A stretch of DNA of 41,389 nucleotides from JAVWGW01 sp036655915 (GCA_036655915.1 JAVVPE010000009.1:1-41389), one strand, 5' to 3'; positions 8,127 to 16,348 are shown, counted from the stretch's first letter. Program-made: numbers and translations. Notes: generated by a model not told the origin, from the letters alone.

Positions 8127-11100
8127 GCCTTGCCCCCTTCCCGTATTTCATCAGGCAAAATAGGCCGGGAAAGCCGCAGTTGCAGCGTCGATTCCCCCGC
8201 CTTGAGCACCCAATCGTGGAACGTTTCTGAAATGGCGATTTCGTCGAGGCCTTCGCGATAACGCACGCTATCGGTCAGTTCCACCTTGGTCTGCGCACCA
8301 GACACATGGATGCTGCGCGTTAGGGTGCCCAGCACCGTTGTCGTGCGCGTTTCAATAAGCCCGAGTTCGCGAAAAACTGCAATTCCGCAGGCCACGGCAG
8401 CTTCGGGCAATTGCTGCTGAGCCATATGCTTTCCCGCCACGCACGCCAAATCGGCGTCGCTGGCAACGAAGAATTCATCACCCGCAGCTTTCTGCATACG
8501 CCGCAGTTCGCGATACACCTGCGCCATGCAATCGTGGTCGGGCGTTGCCTGTTCAAGAATGTCCTTGTTGATGGAAGCATCTGCGCGGCCAAACAGCAGG
8601 TGAATAAGCGCCGGCTGCCCATCGCGCCCGGCGCGGCCGCTCATCTGGTTGAGCTCAACTTCGTTAAAGGGCAGGTGATACAGCACCACGTGGCGAATAT
8701 TGGGAATATTGACCCCTTCACCAAAAGCCGAGGTGGCCACCAACACACACAGAGCATCGGTGCGGAAAAGCTCTTCGATGCGCTTGCGTTCTGCGCGCGA
8801 AAGCCCCGCATTGTAGAAGCCCACCAGCGATGCCATCTGGGGAACCTGCTTGCGCAACATGCGCGCAAGAGCCACCGATTGCGCCCGCGAATTCACGTAG
8901 ATGACCGTTTTTTCGCCACTGGCAACCAGGTTGGCAAGATAGTTTTCGCGCTTTTTAAGGTTGCGCTGATCGTCCACCTTGAGATTTTCGCGCACCGTTT
9001 CATCCAAAATTTGGCGCGTGATACCCAGCGTTGCCGTGATGTCGTGGGCAATTTCTGTTTCGGCCGTAGCCGTCAGCGCCAAAACGGTCGGGTTGCCCAG
9101 GTGTGCAATCGCTTCGCCTAAGTGGGCGTAAACCGTGCGGTTGCTCGCCTTTGCAAGCCCGATATGGTGCGCTTCATCGACCACCACAAACCCGATGCGG
9201 CCCGATGCGGCCAGCTCAACGGCGTGAAAGCTTAAAAATTCAGGAGTGGTCAACACGATATCGTAGGCGCCTGAAGCGATGCCAGAAAATATGTCGCGGC
9301 GCTGTTCGGGCGTGGATTCACCCGTAAGCACGGCGCTGGCAATGCCGAAGGTGGCAAGCGTTTCGCCCATGTGAAATGCCTGATCAGCGATAAGCGCCCG
9401 CAGAGGATACACAAACAAGCTGGCTGTGTTTTCCGCCAAAGCCACGCAGGCGGCATGCACCTGAAACGTGAGCGATTTGCCGCGGCCCGTGGCCATAACG
9501 GCCAAAACTGACTGCCCCGCGTCAAGCGCTTCAAGCACTTCGCGCTGCGAATCATGCAAGGTAGCATCCCCGATAAAAGCCTGGGTGATTGCCGCGCGCA
9601 ACCCGGCAGGATTTTCTTGGGCGCGCTTTTTCCAGAGTTCCCGATTTTTTTCAAGCGCGGTTTCGTAGGCCTGCACCGCTTCGGCATCTTCGGGGCAATC
9701 GGCGCACAAATCGGCATCGTTGGTGGCGTATAGATCGGCCACAAAATCGAGGGACGCAGAATCGAGACAAGCCTGCAGCGCCGCACAGGGTTGCGCGGGA
9801 GCCAACGAGGAAAGCATGGCCTTAACCGTGCGGCGACCTCGCCATTCGTCGATTTGCACCTCGAAGGCTGCGTTGACCACACTGCCGCAATGCATAAGCG
9901 TTTCAATGTCGGAACAGTGAAACATAATGCCCGCAAGAGAATATTTGCCATCGGTAAGCATGCAAGAAAAGTGATTTTTTTCCGCGCCCACCGCGCGACA
10001 ATTGGAAAGCAAAATATCGCGCGCAAGATAGCGCGGCAGAGGGTTTTCCTGGCCAAACGGCGCAAGCTTTTGCAAAAACCCTACATTTTCAAGGGAAAGT
10101 TCTTCAAGGTCGACACACGCATCAATCTCGATGCGTGGATGAAAGCATTCCGGAGAAAGCGCATCCATGTAATCACACAGACGGCGCGTGAATTCCGGAA
10201 GCTTTTCGGCTGGCAGCGTAACGCCCACGGCCGCTTCGTGGCCACCAAAACGCGTCAGCAAATCCGAGCAGCTTTCGACCGCACGAAACAGGTTCACCTG
10301 ACCCACACTGCGACCGCTGCCGCGCGCTTCGCCCTCTTCGATGGTGAACAGCAACGCAGGCACCCCGTAGGTGTTGACCAGGCGACTTGCCACAATACCC
10401 TTCACGCCTTCATGCCAACCTTCCCCCGCCACCACAAGGGCTCGCTGGCCATGGTAGTTTTCGGCCGCCTGCACTTTGGCAACTTCGGCCAGTTCGGCTT
10501 CGATGGCGCGACGGCGATCGTTGACCGCTTCCAATTCGGCAGCCTTTTGGCAAGCTTCGTCAAAGCTATCGCTTAGCAGCAGGTCAAGGGCTAATTGCGC
10601 ATCGCCCATGCGCCCGGCGGCATTCAGGCGCGGAATGATGGAAAAGCTGAGGTTCGTAGCCGCAACCGGCTTATCCGCCGCACCCGCCTGCGCCAGCAGC
10701 GCCGCAATGCAGTTGCGTGGAGCATCGTTCATGCGCGCGATGCCTTCGGCAACAAGCGCGCGGTTGCCATCGCGCATCGGCATAAGATCAGCCACCGTAC
10801 CCAGCGTGGCAAGATCGGTGTATTCGCGCCACAAATGCGGCTTGCCAAAGCGGGCGCCCAGCGCCTGGGTGATTTTAAGCGCCACGCCCACCCCTGCCAA
10901 AAGCGTGCTGGGGCAGGTTTCATCAAGCTTCGGATCGCACACGGGCACCCCTTCGGGCACCAGATCGGTCGGTTCGTGATGGTCGGTGATAACAACTTCT
11001 ATGCCCGCAAGCTGTAAAGCTTTCACTTCTTCTTTACAGGCGACGCCACAATCAACCGTAATCAGGTAATCGGGCTTAAGCTGGCACACGCGTTCGATGG

Positions 11101-11482
11101 CGGGCGCCGTTAACGCATAGCCTTCCTCGAAACGCCGAGGAATAAAGGGCGACACCTGCGCCGCACCCAGTTCGCGCAAGGCGCGCGTGAGGGTGGCCGT
11201 TGCCGAAATGCCGTCAAGATCGAAATCGCCGAAGACGACGATGTGCTTGCGCGCCTTGATAGCTGCTTCCAAACTGTCCACCACAGCAGCAAGACCAGGG
11301 ATAATGTAGGGATCAAGCCAATCGCGCTCAAGGGACGGGTGCATGAACGCTTCGGCCTTTTCAAGCGTGTCGATACCGCGCGCAACAAGCGTTGCCGCAA
11401 TAAAGCGCGGCAAGCGCAGTTCCTGCTGCAGGCGCGCAACCGCAGCGGAATTCGTCGCTTTAATGTTGAATTGTGCTGACAT
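8123..11482 (-). CDS. recJ: RecJ single-strand exonuclease fused to a RecQ-like SF2 helicase
   Basis: The protein has 1119 residues; ordinary RecJ is about 560-790. Residues ~1-560 are RecJ: GDFDLDG (85-91), VDCG (143-146), TDHHE (166-170), the RLNAAGRMG segment and DHHA1 with GGHEAAVG (413-420), then an OB-like region. Residues ~640-1000 are a complete helicase: Walker A ATGRGKS (664-670), DEAH (769-772), TATA (804-807), motif V ATSAFGEGVNIPN and motif VI QMSGRAGRDG (946-955). The RecQ aromatic-rich loop after DEAH is absent and there is no RecQ four-Cys zinc domain, so it is RecQ-like rather than RecQ. The fusion would couple 3'-5' unwinding to 5'-3' single-strand digestion in repair (inference). 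The reading frame is continuous with no sign of frameshift. It overlaps rsh by four bases. Confidence 0.93.
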   Translation of the reverse strand: MSAQFNIKATNSAAVARLQQELRLPRFIAATLVARGIDTLEKAEAFMHPSLERDWLDPYIIPGLAAVVDSLEAAIKARKHIVVFGDFDLDGISATATLTRALRELGAAQVSPFIPRRFEEGYALTAPAIERVCQLKPDYLITVDCGVACKEEVKALQLAGIEVVITDHHEPTDLVPEGVPVCDPKLDETCPSTLLAGVGVALKITQALGARFGKPHLWREYTDLATLGTVADLMPMRDGNRALVAEGIARMNDAPRNCIAALLAQAGAADKPVAATNLSFSIIPRLNAAGRMGDAQLALDLLLSDSFDEACQKAAELEAVNDRRRAIEAELAEVAKVQAAENYHGQRALVVAGEGWHEGVKGIVASRLVNTYGVPALLFTIEEGEARGSGRSVGQVNLFRAVESCSDLLTRFGGHEAAVGVTLPAEKLPEFTRRLCDYMDALSPECFHPRIEIDACVDLEELSLENVGFLQKLAPFGQENPLPRYLARDILLSNCRAVGAEKNHFSCMLTDGKYSLAGIMFHCSDIETLMHCGSVVNAAFEVQIDEWRGRRTVKAMLSSLAPAQPCAALQACLDSASLDFVADLYATNDADLCADCPEDAEAVQAYETALEKNRELWKKRAQENPAGLRAAITQAFIGDATLHDSQREVLEALDAGQSVLAVMATGRGKSLTFQVHAACVALAENTASLFVYPLRALIADQAFHMGETLATFGIASAVLTGESTPEQRRDIFSGIASGAYDIVLTTPEFLSFHAVELAASGRIGFVVVDEAHHIGLAKASNRTVYAHLGEAIAHLGNPTVLALTATAETEIAHDITATLGITRQILDETVRENLKVDDQRNLKKRENYLANLVASGEKTVIYVNSRAQSVALARMLRKQVPQMASLVGFYNAGLSRAERKRIEELFRTDALCVLVATSAFGEGVNIPNIRHVVLYHLPFNEVELNQMSGRAGRDGQPALIHLLFGRADASINKDILEQATPDHDCMAQVYRELRRMQKAAGDEFFVASDADLACVAGKHMAQQQLPEAAVACGIAVFRELGLIETRTTTVLGTLTRSIHVSGAQTKVELTDSVRYREGLDEIAISETFHDWVLKAGESTLQLRLSRPILPDEIREGGKA

Positions 11483-11528
11483 GATATGCTAAAACCTCAC
11501 AGGGGAGTCGCCTTATTTTTCACCTCAC

Positions 11529-11557
11529 ATTCTCGCACAACCCAGCCCCCCTGTCAC
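11529..11557 (-). promoter_or_regulatory. Candidate promoter of the recJ-rsh operon
   Basis: On the minus strand GTGACA (11557-11552) and GAGAAT (11534-11529) are separated by 17 bases, matching 5/6 and 4/6 of the -35 and -10 consensus. It lies ~45 bases upstream of the recJ start. Motif match only. Confidence 0.35.
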
Positions 11558-11655
11558 CGTCACCCCCACAGGTGGTTGCCGGCGCGTTGTTTTAGCGAAA
11601 AGACTTGTCATATTTTGATAACAATTAGTGTAACTCCCCAAAACCTGCTTTTCAA

Positions 11656-11695
11656 AATTATTGCGTTGACAAAACGTTTTGATAGCGCAATAATT
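11656..11695 (+). promoter_or_regulatory. Nested dyad operator overlapping the promoter of the HTH-zeta module
   Basis: AATTATTGCG (11656-11665) and CGCAATAATT (11686-11695) are a perfect 10-bp inverted repeat. Exactly on the same centre (between 11675 and 11676) lies a perfect 12-bp palindrome CAAAACGTTTTG (11670-11681). The promoter is embedded in it: -35 TTGACA (11666-11671) and -10 AATAAT (11689-11694), spaced 17 bases. Such symmetry over the core promoter is what an autoregulating toxin-antitoxin repressor would need; that the adjacent HTH protein binds it is inference. Confidence 0.75.
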
Positions 11696-11712
11696 ATTAG
11701 AAAGGAGGGTTT

Positions 11713-12096
11713 ATGCTTACCGTTAAACAAGCTGCAAAAAAACTGGGCGTCTCAGAAACACGCGTTCGAGCTTTAATTGCCGGAGGTTCTTTATCTGCTG
11801 AAAAATTTGGCCGGACGTGGCTTCTTCCCGAGGCAAGTGTAGAACAGCGCCTTCACGCAAAACCTCAAGCTGGCCGGCCGCAAAAAAAGTCATCACAACC
11901 TTTGCCCGGTACACTGAAAAACGCACAGCAGGCCCATCACCTCTACGACCAATGTGAAGAAATTCTCACTGGTTGCTATAACACCGCTTTTCTCGACCAA
12001 GCACGCACGGCAAAAGAGGAACGTTTCTTTATTGCTGTCTCCGATTTCTTTTTGCAGGAAAAACAACGAGAACTTATCGACCAAGGCGTTTACTGA
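11713..12096 (+). CDS. HTH (excisionase/MerR-like) DNA-binding protein, probable antitoxin of a zeta-type module
   Basis: The protein has 127 residues. Residues 1-50 are a compact winged-helix of the excisionase/MerR type (LTVKQAAKKLGVSETRVRALI, with GRTWLLPEASVEQRL as the wing). A basic linker of ~25 residues follows, then a charged, probably helical C-terminus (residues 70-127) that may bind the toxin. It starts at an ATG behind AAAGGAGG. Its stop overlaps the ATG of the kinase gene (TGATG), so the two are translationally coupled. The preceding promoter carries a large dyad, pointing to autorepression. Excisionase is the other reading of such a fold, but no integrase or phage gene is near. 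The antitoxin role is inferred from position and layout. Confidence 0.7.
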   Translation: MLTVKQAAKKLGVSETRVRALIAGGSLSAEKFGRTWLLPEASVEQRLHAKPQAGRPQKKSSQPLPGTLKNAQQAHHLYDQCEEILTGCYNTAFLDQARTAKEERFFIAVSDFFLQEKQRELIDQGVY

Positions 12097-12707
12097 TGGC
12101 TCCCCTAAAGCGTTACGTGCTGTTCGCCGGCATTAATGGGGTAGGGAAATCGACTTTCTACCAATCAGGTAACTGGAACAAAGAAGGCATTCCCGCTAAC
12201 TGCATTCGTGTAAACTCAGATGAAATTCTTAAAGAAAATAAAGACCACTGGGATAATAAAAAATCCCAGGTCAAAGCAGGAAAACAAGCTATACGTCTCA
12301 TAAAAAACTGCCTTGCTGAAGGGCTATCTTTTAATCAAGAAACAACTCTAACTGGGCATTTCATCATGCAAACCATCAAGCAGGCACATGAGCTGGGGTA
12401 CTATATCACCCTTTACTATATTGGCATAGACGATCCCGAAATCGCGAACGCCCGCATCGCACACCGGAAAAGCCTCGGCGGGCACGGAATCGATCCAGCA
12501 CTTGTGCGGCGCCGAGCGCTGGCCTCTTTCGAGAATCTCGTTCTTGCAATTCCCGTGTGCGATGAAGTCTTTTTGTTCGACAACACCCATCTCATGCAGT
12601 CGATTGCAAAGATAGAGCGGGGCGACCTCACTTCTTATAAAATCGAAACCTCCCGCACATCGTGGTCAGACACGCTTATGATGCGCCTGGTGGTGCAAGG
12701 GAAATAG
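12096..12707 (+). CDS. Zeta toxin-like P-loop kinase
   Basis: The protein has 203 residues. Walker A is GINGVGKST (12-20). RVNSDEI follows with Asp42 in the place of the zeta catalytic Asp, then NQETTLTG (80-87). RIAHRKSLGGHGID has the basic residues and GGH (128-130) typical of zeta/UDP-GlcNAc kinase-like ATPases, followed by ALVRRR. Characterised zeta toxins phosphorylate UDP-N-acetylglucosamine and block wall synthesis; the substrate here is not established. It is translationally coupled to the upstream HTH protein and ends three bases from the convergent nrdD stop. Codon use is AT-richer than the flanking operons, consistent with horizontal acquisition. A non-toxic kinase role cannot be excluded. 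Confidence 0.75.
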   Translation: MAPLKRYVLFAGINGVGKSTFYQSGNWNKEGIPANCIRVNSDEILKENKDHWDNKKSQVKAGKQAIRLIKNCLAEGLSFNQETTLTGHFIMQTIKQAHELGYYITLYYIGIDDPEIANARIAHRKSLGGHGIDPALVRRRALASFENLVLAIPVCDEVFLFDNTHLMQSIAKIERGDLTSYKIETSRTSWSDTLMMRLVVQGK

Positions 12708-12710
12708 GGC

Positions 12711-15158
12711 CTATGCCAGCACCTTCGCCAGGGCGTTGATTTCCTTGAACACGGCGGCCGCGCCGGAAATGATGCGCGCCTGCCCTTCTGCGGAAACTTC
12801 TAGCAGCGTCGGCGCTTGCATTATGTTGTAGCGTCGCGCCAGATCCTGGTTTTCTTCGGCCAGCAGCACTTCGTGGGCGATGCCCGCATCTTCCATCAGC
12901 TGTTCGGCGTGCTTGCAGTTGGGGCAGGTGTGCGTGGCCACCATGTAGAGGCCTTCGGGCAAAACACTGGCAACACAGGTTTCCGCCGGTTGCGCAGCCT
13001 GTGCCACTTCAAGCACTTCCTCCGTTGCGGCAACCACACCGGTGGCCTGCGCGGCAGCTACCACACAAGCATCAGCCTTCACCAATTTTGACGCGCCCAC
13101 GTTGTACACCGTGCGGTCCTTGAATTCCTGCGCCTTGCCTTCGTTCCAATTCTTCACGGGGCGATAGTAGCCCGTAATGCGACTGTACACTTCGGTTTCC
13201 TCGTGGCAACAGGGGCATTCCCACACTTCGCCCGCAATGTAGCCGTGGTTTTTGCACACCGAATACGTGGGCGAAATCGTGTAGTAGGGCAGCTTGTAGT
13301 TTTCGGCAATTTTGTGCACCAGGTTTGCCGTCGATTGCCAATCCGGCAGCTTCTCGCCCAAAAACGCATGGAATACCGTGCCCGAAGTATAGAGCGTCTG
13401 CAGATCATCCTGCACATCAAGGGCGCTGAAAATATCTTCGGTATACCCCACGGGCAAATTCGAGCTGTTGGTGTAATACGGCGTTCCGTTTTCATTCGCC
13501 GTAATAATGTCGGGGAATTCTTCGCGGTCATGCTTGGCAAAGCGATAGGTGGTGGATTCCGCCGGCGTGGCTTCCAAATTGTACAAATCGCCGTATTCTT
13601 CCTGATAATCGCTTAAGCGATCCCGCATGTGATCAAGCACTTCCCGCGAAAACTTCTGCGCGCTAGATTGCGTCATATCGGCCTGCAGCCACGGTGCGTT
13701 CATGCAAGCTTCATTCATGCCCACCAGGCCGATTGTTGAAAAGTGATTCTCGAATGTGCCCAGGTAACGCTTCGTATAGGGGTACAATCCCGCATCGAGC
13801 AACTTGGAAATAACCGTGCGCTTCGTGTGCAGCGAACGCGCCGAAACATCCATCAAGTGATCGAGGCGCTTGTAGAAATCGGCTTCATCGGTGGCCAAAT
13901 AAGCAATGCGCGGCATGTTGATGGTAACGACGCCAATAGACCCCGTCGATTCGCCGCTGCCGAAGAAGCCGCCGGACTTCTTGCGCAGTTCGCGCAGGTC
14001 AAGGCGCAGGCGGCAGCACATCGAGCGCACATCGGAAGGTTCCATATCGGAATTTATGTAGTTGCTGAAATAGGGCGTACCGTATTTGGAAGTCATTTCA
14101 AACAGAAGACGGTTGCTTTCCGTATCGCTCCAGTCGAAATCCTTCGTGATGGAATACGTGGGGATGGGGTATTGGAAGCCACGGCCGTCGGCATCGCCCT
14201 CGATCATGATTTCGATAAACGCCTTGTTCACGATATCCATTTCGGCAGCACAATCACCGTAAGTGAAATCCATTTCCTTGCCGCCCACGATAGCGGGCAC
14301 GTCCTTCATATCGGCCGGAACCGTCCAGTCAAGCGTGATGTTGGAAAACGGCGCTTGCGTACCCCAACGGCTGGGAGTGTTCACGCCAAAAATGAAGGAT
14401 TCGAGGCATTTCTTCACTTCGTAGAAAGAAAGATTATCGGCCTTCACAAACGGTGCCAAGTACATGTCAAACGATGAAAACGCCTGCGCACCTGCCCATT
14501 CATTTTGCATGATGCCCAAGAAGTTGACCATCTGGTTGCACAGGGTGGCCAGATGACTGGCAGGCTTTGAGGTAATTTTGCCGGGGACGCCACCCAGGCC
14601 GTCCTGGATGAGCTGCTTGAGCGACCAACCGGCGCAGTAACCCGTCAACATGGACAGGTCGTGCAGATGGATTTCGGCATCGCGGTGCGCGGCGGCCACT
14701 TCTTCATCGTAGATTTCGGAAAGCCAATAGTTCGCCGTGATGGCACCCGAGTTGGAAAGGATCAGGCCGCCCACAGAATAGGTAACCGTCGAGTTTTCCT
14801 TCACGCGCCAATCTTCAACCTTAACGTAACTATCCACGATAGCCTTGTAGTCGAGCAGGGTGGCACTGGCGTTGCGCACCTTTTCGCGCTGCTTGCGATA
14901 AAGAATGTAGGCCTTGGCCACATCGGCATATCCGGCGACAGAAAGCACTTCCTCAACGCTATCCTGAATGGCTTCGACATCGATAATGTTGTCTTTGATC
15001 TTGCCTTCAAAATGTGCGGTAACATTGAGCGCAAGCAAGTCGATAGTGGACGGATGATATTGCTTTTCCTGGGCGTCGAACGCCTTGGCGATAGCCCCCG
15101 CTATTTTAGCAATGTCGAATTCGGAAATTTTGCCGTCGCGCTTCTTAACTTGATACAT
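12711..15158 (-). CDS. nrdD: Anaerobic (class III) ribonucleoside-triphosphate reductase with fused C-terminal redoxin domain
   Basis: The protein has 815 residues. An N-terminal ATP-cone (KKRDGKISEFD, residues 5-90) is followed by the NRDD barrel with MCCRLRLDL near 380-388. A zinc site is built from Cys635, His638, Cys648 and Cys651. The glycyl radical motif RITGYYRPVKNWN has Gly663 as the likely radical residue. After an Ala-rich linker (~690-730) comes a glutaredoxin/thioredoxin-like domain with THTCPNCKH (CPNC at 745-748) and a cis-Pro-like APTLLEV. Class III enzymes exist in formate-using and redoxin-using forms; the fused redoxin suggests this one brings its own reductant (inference). 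ATG 15158 is preceded by GAGGAG; the longer in-frame upstream start has no ribosome site and lacks homologous sequence. It is divergent from nrdG. Confidence 0.94.
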   Translation of the reverse strand: MYQVKKRDGKISEFDIAKIAGAIAKAFDAQEKQYHPSTIDLLALNVTAHFEGKIKDNIIDVEAIQDSVEEVLSVAGYADVAKAYILYRKQREKVRNASATLLDYKAIVDSYVKVEDWRVKENSTVTYSVGGLILSNSGAITANYWLSEIYDEEVAAAHRDAEIHLHDLSMLTGYCAGWSLKQLIQDGLGGVPGKITSKPASHLATLCNQMVNFLGIMQNEWAGAQAFSSFDMYLAPFVKADNLSFYEVKKCLESFIFGVNTPSRWGTQAPFSNITLDWTVPADMKDVPAIVGGKEMDFTYGDCAAEMDIVNKAFIEIMIEGDADGRGFQYPIPTYSITKDFDWSDTESNRLLFEMTSKYGTPYFSNYINSDMEPSDVRSMCCRLRLDLRELRKKSGGFFGSGESTGSIGVVTINMPRIAYLATDEADFYKRLDHLMDVSARSLHTKRTVISKLLDAGLYPYTKRYLGTFENHFSTIGLVGMNEACMNAPWLQADMTQSSAQKFSREVLDHMRDRLSDYQEEYGDLYNLEATPAESTTYRFAKHDREEFPDIITANENGTPYYTNSSNLPVGYTEDIFSALDVQDDLQTLYTSGTVFHAFLGEKLPDWQSTANLVHKIAENYKLPYYTISPTYSVCKNHGYIAGEVWECPCCHEETEVYSRITGYYRPVKNWNEGKAQEFKDRTVYNVGASKLVKADACVVAAAQATGVVAATEEVLEVAQAAQPAETCVASVLPEGLYMVATHTCPNCKHAEQLMEDAGIAHEVLLAEENQDLARRYNIMQAPTLLEVSAEGQARIISGAAAVFKEINALAKVLA

Positions 15159-15319
15159 TCGCTCTCCTCTGCTTCCCCGTGCGTTTACTGTGCCGGCCAA
15201 AGTAAAACAGCTTGCACGTTGCCAACCCATCGGCCTTAGGAAAGGAAGGGTTTTGCGTGAAAGCTCTTCTGCGGTAAGACATACCCTACCAGCCTGCCAG
15301 CCCCGCGTCAACGTCATTT

Positions 15320-15335
15320 TATCAATATGTTGATA
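15320..15335. promoter_or_regulatory. NrdR-like box 1
   Basis: The 16-mer has near-dyad symmetry with the core CAATATGTTG and matches the NrdR consensus (ACACWATATATWGTGT type) mainly in its centre. Its start lies 31 bp from box 2, the spacing expected of tandem NrdR boxes. It sits in the nrdD-nrdG divergent region, overlapping a TAAAAT-like -10 on the minus strand. Confidence 0.5.
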
Positions 15336-15350
15336 TTACCCACCAGGGGT

Positions 15351-15366
15351 GTACAACATATTGTGT
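15351..15366. promoter_or_regulatory. NrdR-like box 2
   Basis: GTACAACATATTGTGT matches 13 of 16 positions of the NrdR consensus form ACACAATATATTGTGT. NrdR is a conserved ATP-cone/zinc repressor of ribonucleotide reductase genes that binds paired boxes about three helical turns apart, as seen here. The nrdR gene itself is not in the window. Confidence 0.6.
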
Positions 15367-15409
15367 TTTATACAGATTACGTGAAAATGCAAGCGTTACC
15401 AAAAAGGGC

Positions 15410-15440
15410 TTGATTTTTAGGAAATATGCCATGCTACAAT
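15410..15440 (+). promoter_or_regulatory. Candidate nrdG promoter giving a leaderless transcript
   Basis: TTGATT (15410-15415) and TACAAT (15435-15440) are spaced 19 bases apart. The expected transcription start, 7-8 bases past the -10, is the A of the nrdG ATG at 15448. No ribosome site precedes that ATG. Confidence 0.5.
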
Positions 15441-15447
15441 CAAACGC

Positions 15448-16164
15448 ATGATGAAATTATCCGGATTGCAAAAACTGACTTTGCTCGATTTCCCTGGTAA
15501 AACCGCCGCAACGGTGTTTACCCCCGGGTGCAACTTTCGCTGCCCGTTTTGCCACAACAGCGATTTGGTGGTGGGGGAATTTTTTGAAGGCAGCACCACC
15601 TTCCCCGAAATTTCCTTGGAAGAATTTTTCTCCTTCTTGGAAAAACGCCACGGCTTGCTCGACGGCATCTGCATCACCGGCGGCGAACCGCTGCTGCAAA
15701 ACGGTATCGAGGATTTCTGCCGCCGCATCAAAGCCGAAGGCTTTGCCATCAAGCTGGATACCAACGGCAGCTTTCCCGAAAAATTGCGCGCGCTGGTGGA
15801 TACAGGCCTTATCGACTACGTGGCGATGGATGTGAAAAATAGCCCCGCGCGCTATGGTGAAACCGTCGGGCTGCCTGATTTTGACAGCGAACCGGTGCAA
15901 GCAAGCATCGACTATTTGCTGCGCGGCGCCATCCCCTACGAATTTCGCACCACCGTTGTGCGCGAACTGCACGATGCGGAAAGCCTGCGCGCGCTAGCTT
16001 GTCACCTGAAGGGCGCAAGCGCGTGGTACCTGCAAAGCTTCATCGATGCGGAAACGGTGCTTGCCGGACCGCAGGTGCTGCACCCCTACACCCCCGAAGA
16101 ACTGCAAGCGCTGCTACCACCCCTACAAGCCATCATCGGCCCCACCCATCTGCGCGGCGTGTAG
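15448..16164 (+). CDS. nrdG: Anaerobic ribonucleotide reductase activating protein (radical SAM)
   Basis: The protein has 238 residues. It uses SAM and a 4Fe-4S cluster to generate the glycyl radical on NrdD. The cluster motif CNFRCPFC (CxxxCxxC) follows DFPGKTAATVFTPG, the SAM-binding CITGGEPLLQ and LDTNG motifs are present, and the C-terminus has the longer form found in the YjjW/NrdG-like actinobacterial and thermophile group. It is transcribed divergently from nrdD across 289 bases that hold two NrdR-like boxes. The start has two adjacent ATGs (15448 and 15451) and no Shine-Dalgarno sequence, while a TACAAT box ends eight bases upstream, so the mRNA is probably leaderless. Confidence 0.93.
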   Translation: MMKLSGLQKLTLLDFPGKTAATVFTPGCNFRCPFCHNSDLVVGEFFEGSTTFPEISLEEFFSFLEKRHGLLDGICITGGEPLLQNGIEDFCRRIKAEGFAIKLDTNGSFPEKLRALVDTGLIDYVAMDVKNSPARYGETVGLPDFDSEPVQASIDYLLRGAIPYEFRTTVVRELHDAESLRALACHLKGASAWYLQSFIDAETVLAGPQVLHPYTPEELQALLPPLQAIIGPTHLRGV

Positions 16165-16271
16165 GCTGCAAGCAAGCACCCCACAAGCAACAAAACTACT
16201 GAGTAAACACACCCCGAGCGGAAAGCCTTTCACCAGGCAATATGCTGTTTTTGCAAGCGTACGGGAAAATA

Positions 16272-16313
16272 ACTCAATGCTTTGAGTTATTTACTCAATG
16301 TATTGAGTTATTA
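16272..16313. promoter_or_regulatory. Two 21-bp tandem repeats, each an internal dyad (operator-like)
   Basis: Copies at 16272-16292 and 16293-16313 agree at 18 of 21 positions. Each contains an inverted repeat: AACTCAA/TTGAGTT (with 16271) in the first and ACTCAAT/ATTGAGT in the second. The 21-bp period equals two helical turns, so both would face the same side of the DNA. They lie directly upstream of the ATPase gene at 16349 and overlap its likely -10 (TATTAT, 16309-16314). Confidence 0.7.
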
Positions 16314-16348
16314 TAGAAAAAGCAGAAGCGCACCCTAGAGGAGGACTT

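Noticed and set aside
11486..11776. 96-residue plus-strand open frame spanning the operator
   Set aside because: It runs through the promoter and dyad and into the HTH gene in another frame; no ribosome site.
11713..12096. Excisionase of a mobile element
   Set aside because: The fold fits, but no integrase, phage gene or att-like repeat is nearby, while the coupled kinase and operator favour a toxin-antitoxin role.
15159..15317. N-terminal extension of nrdD
   Set aside because: The frame stays open upstream, but the ATG at 15158 has a ribosome site and begins the ATP-cone directly.
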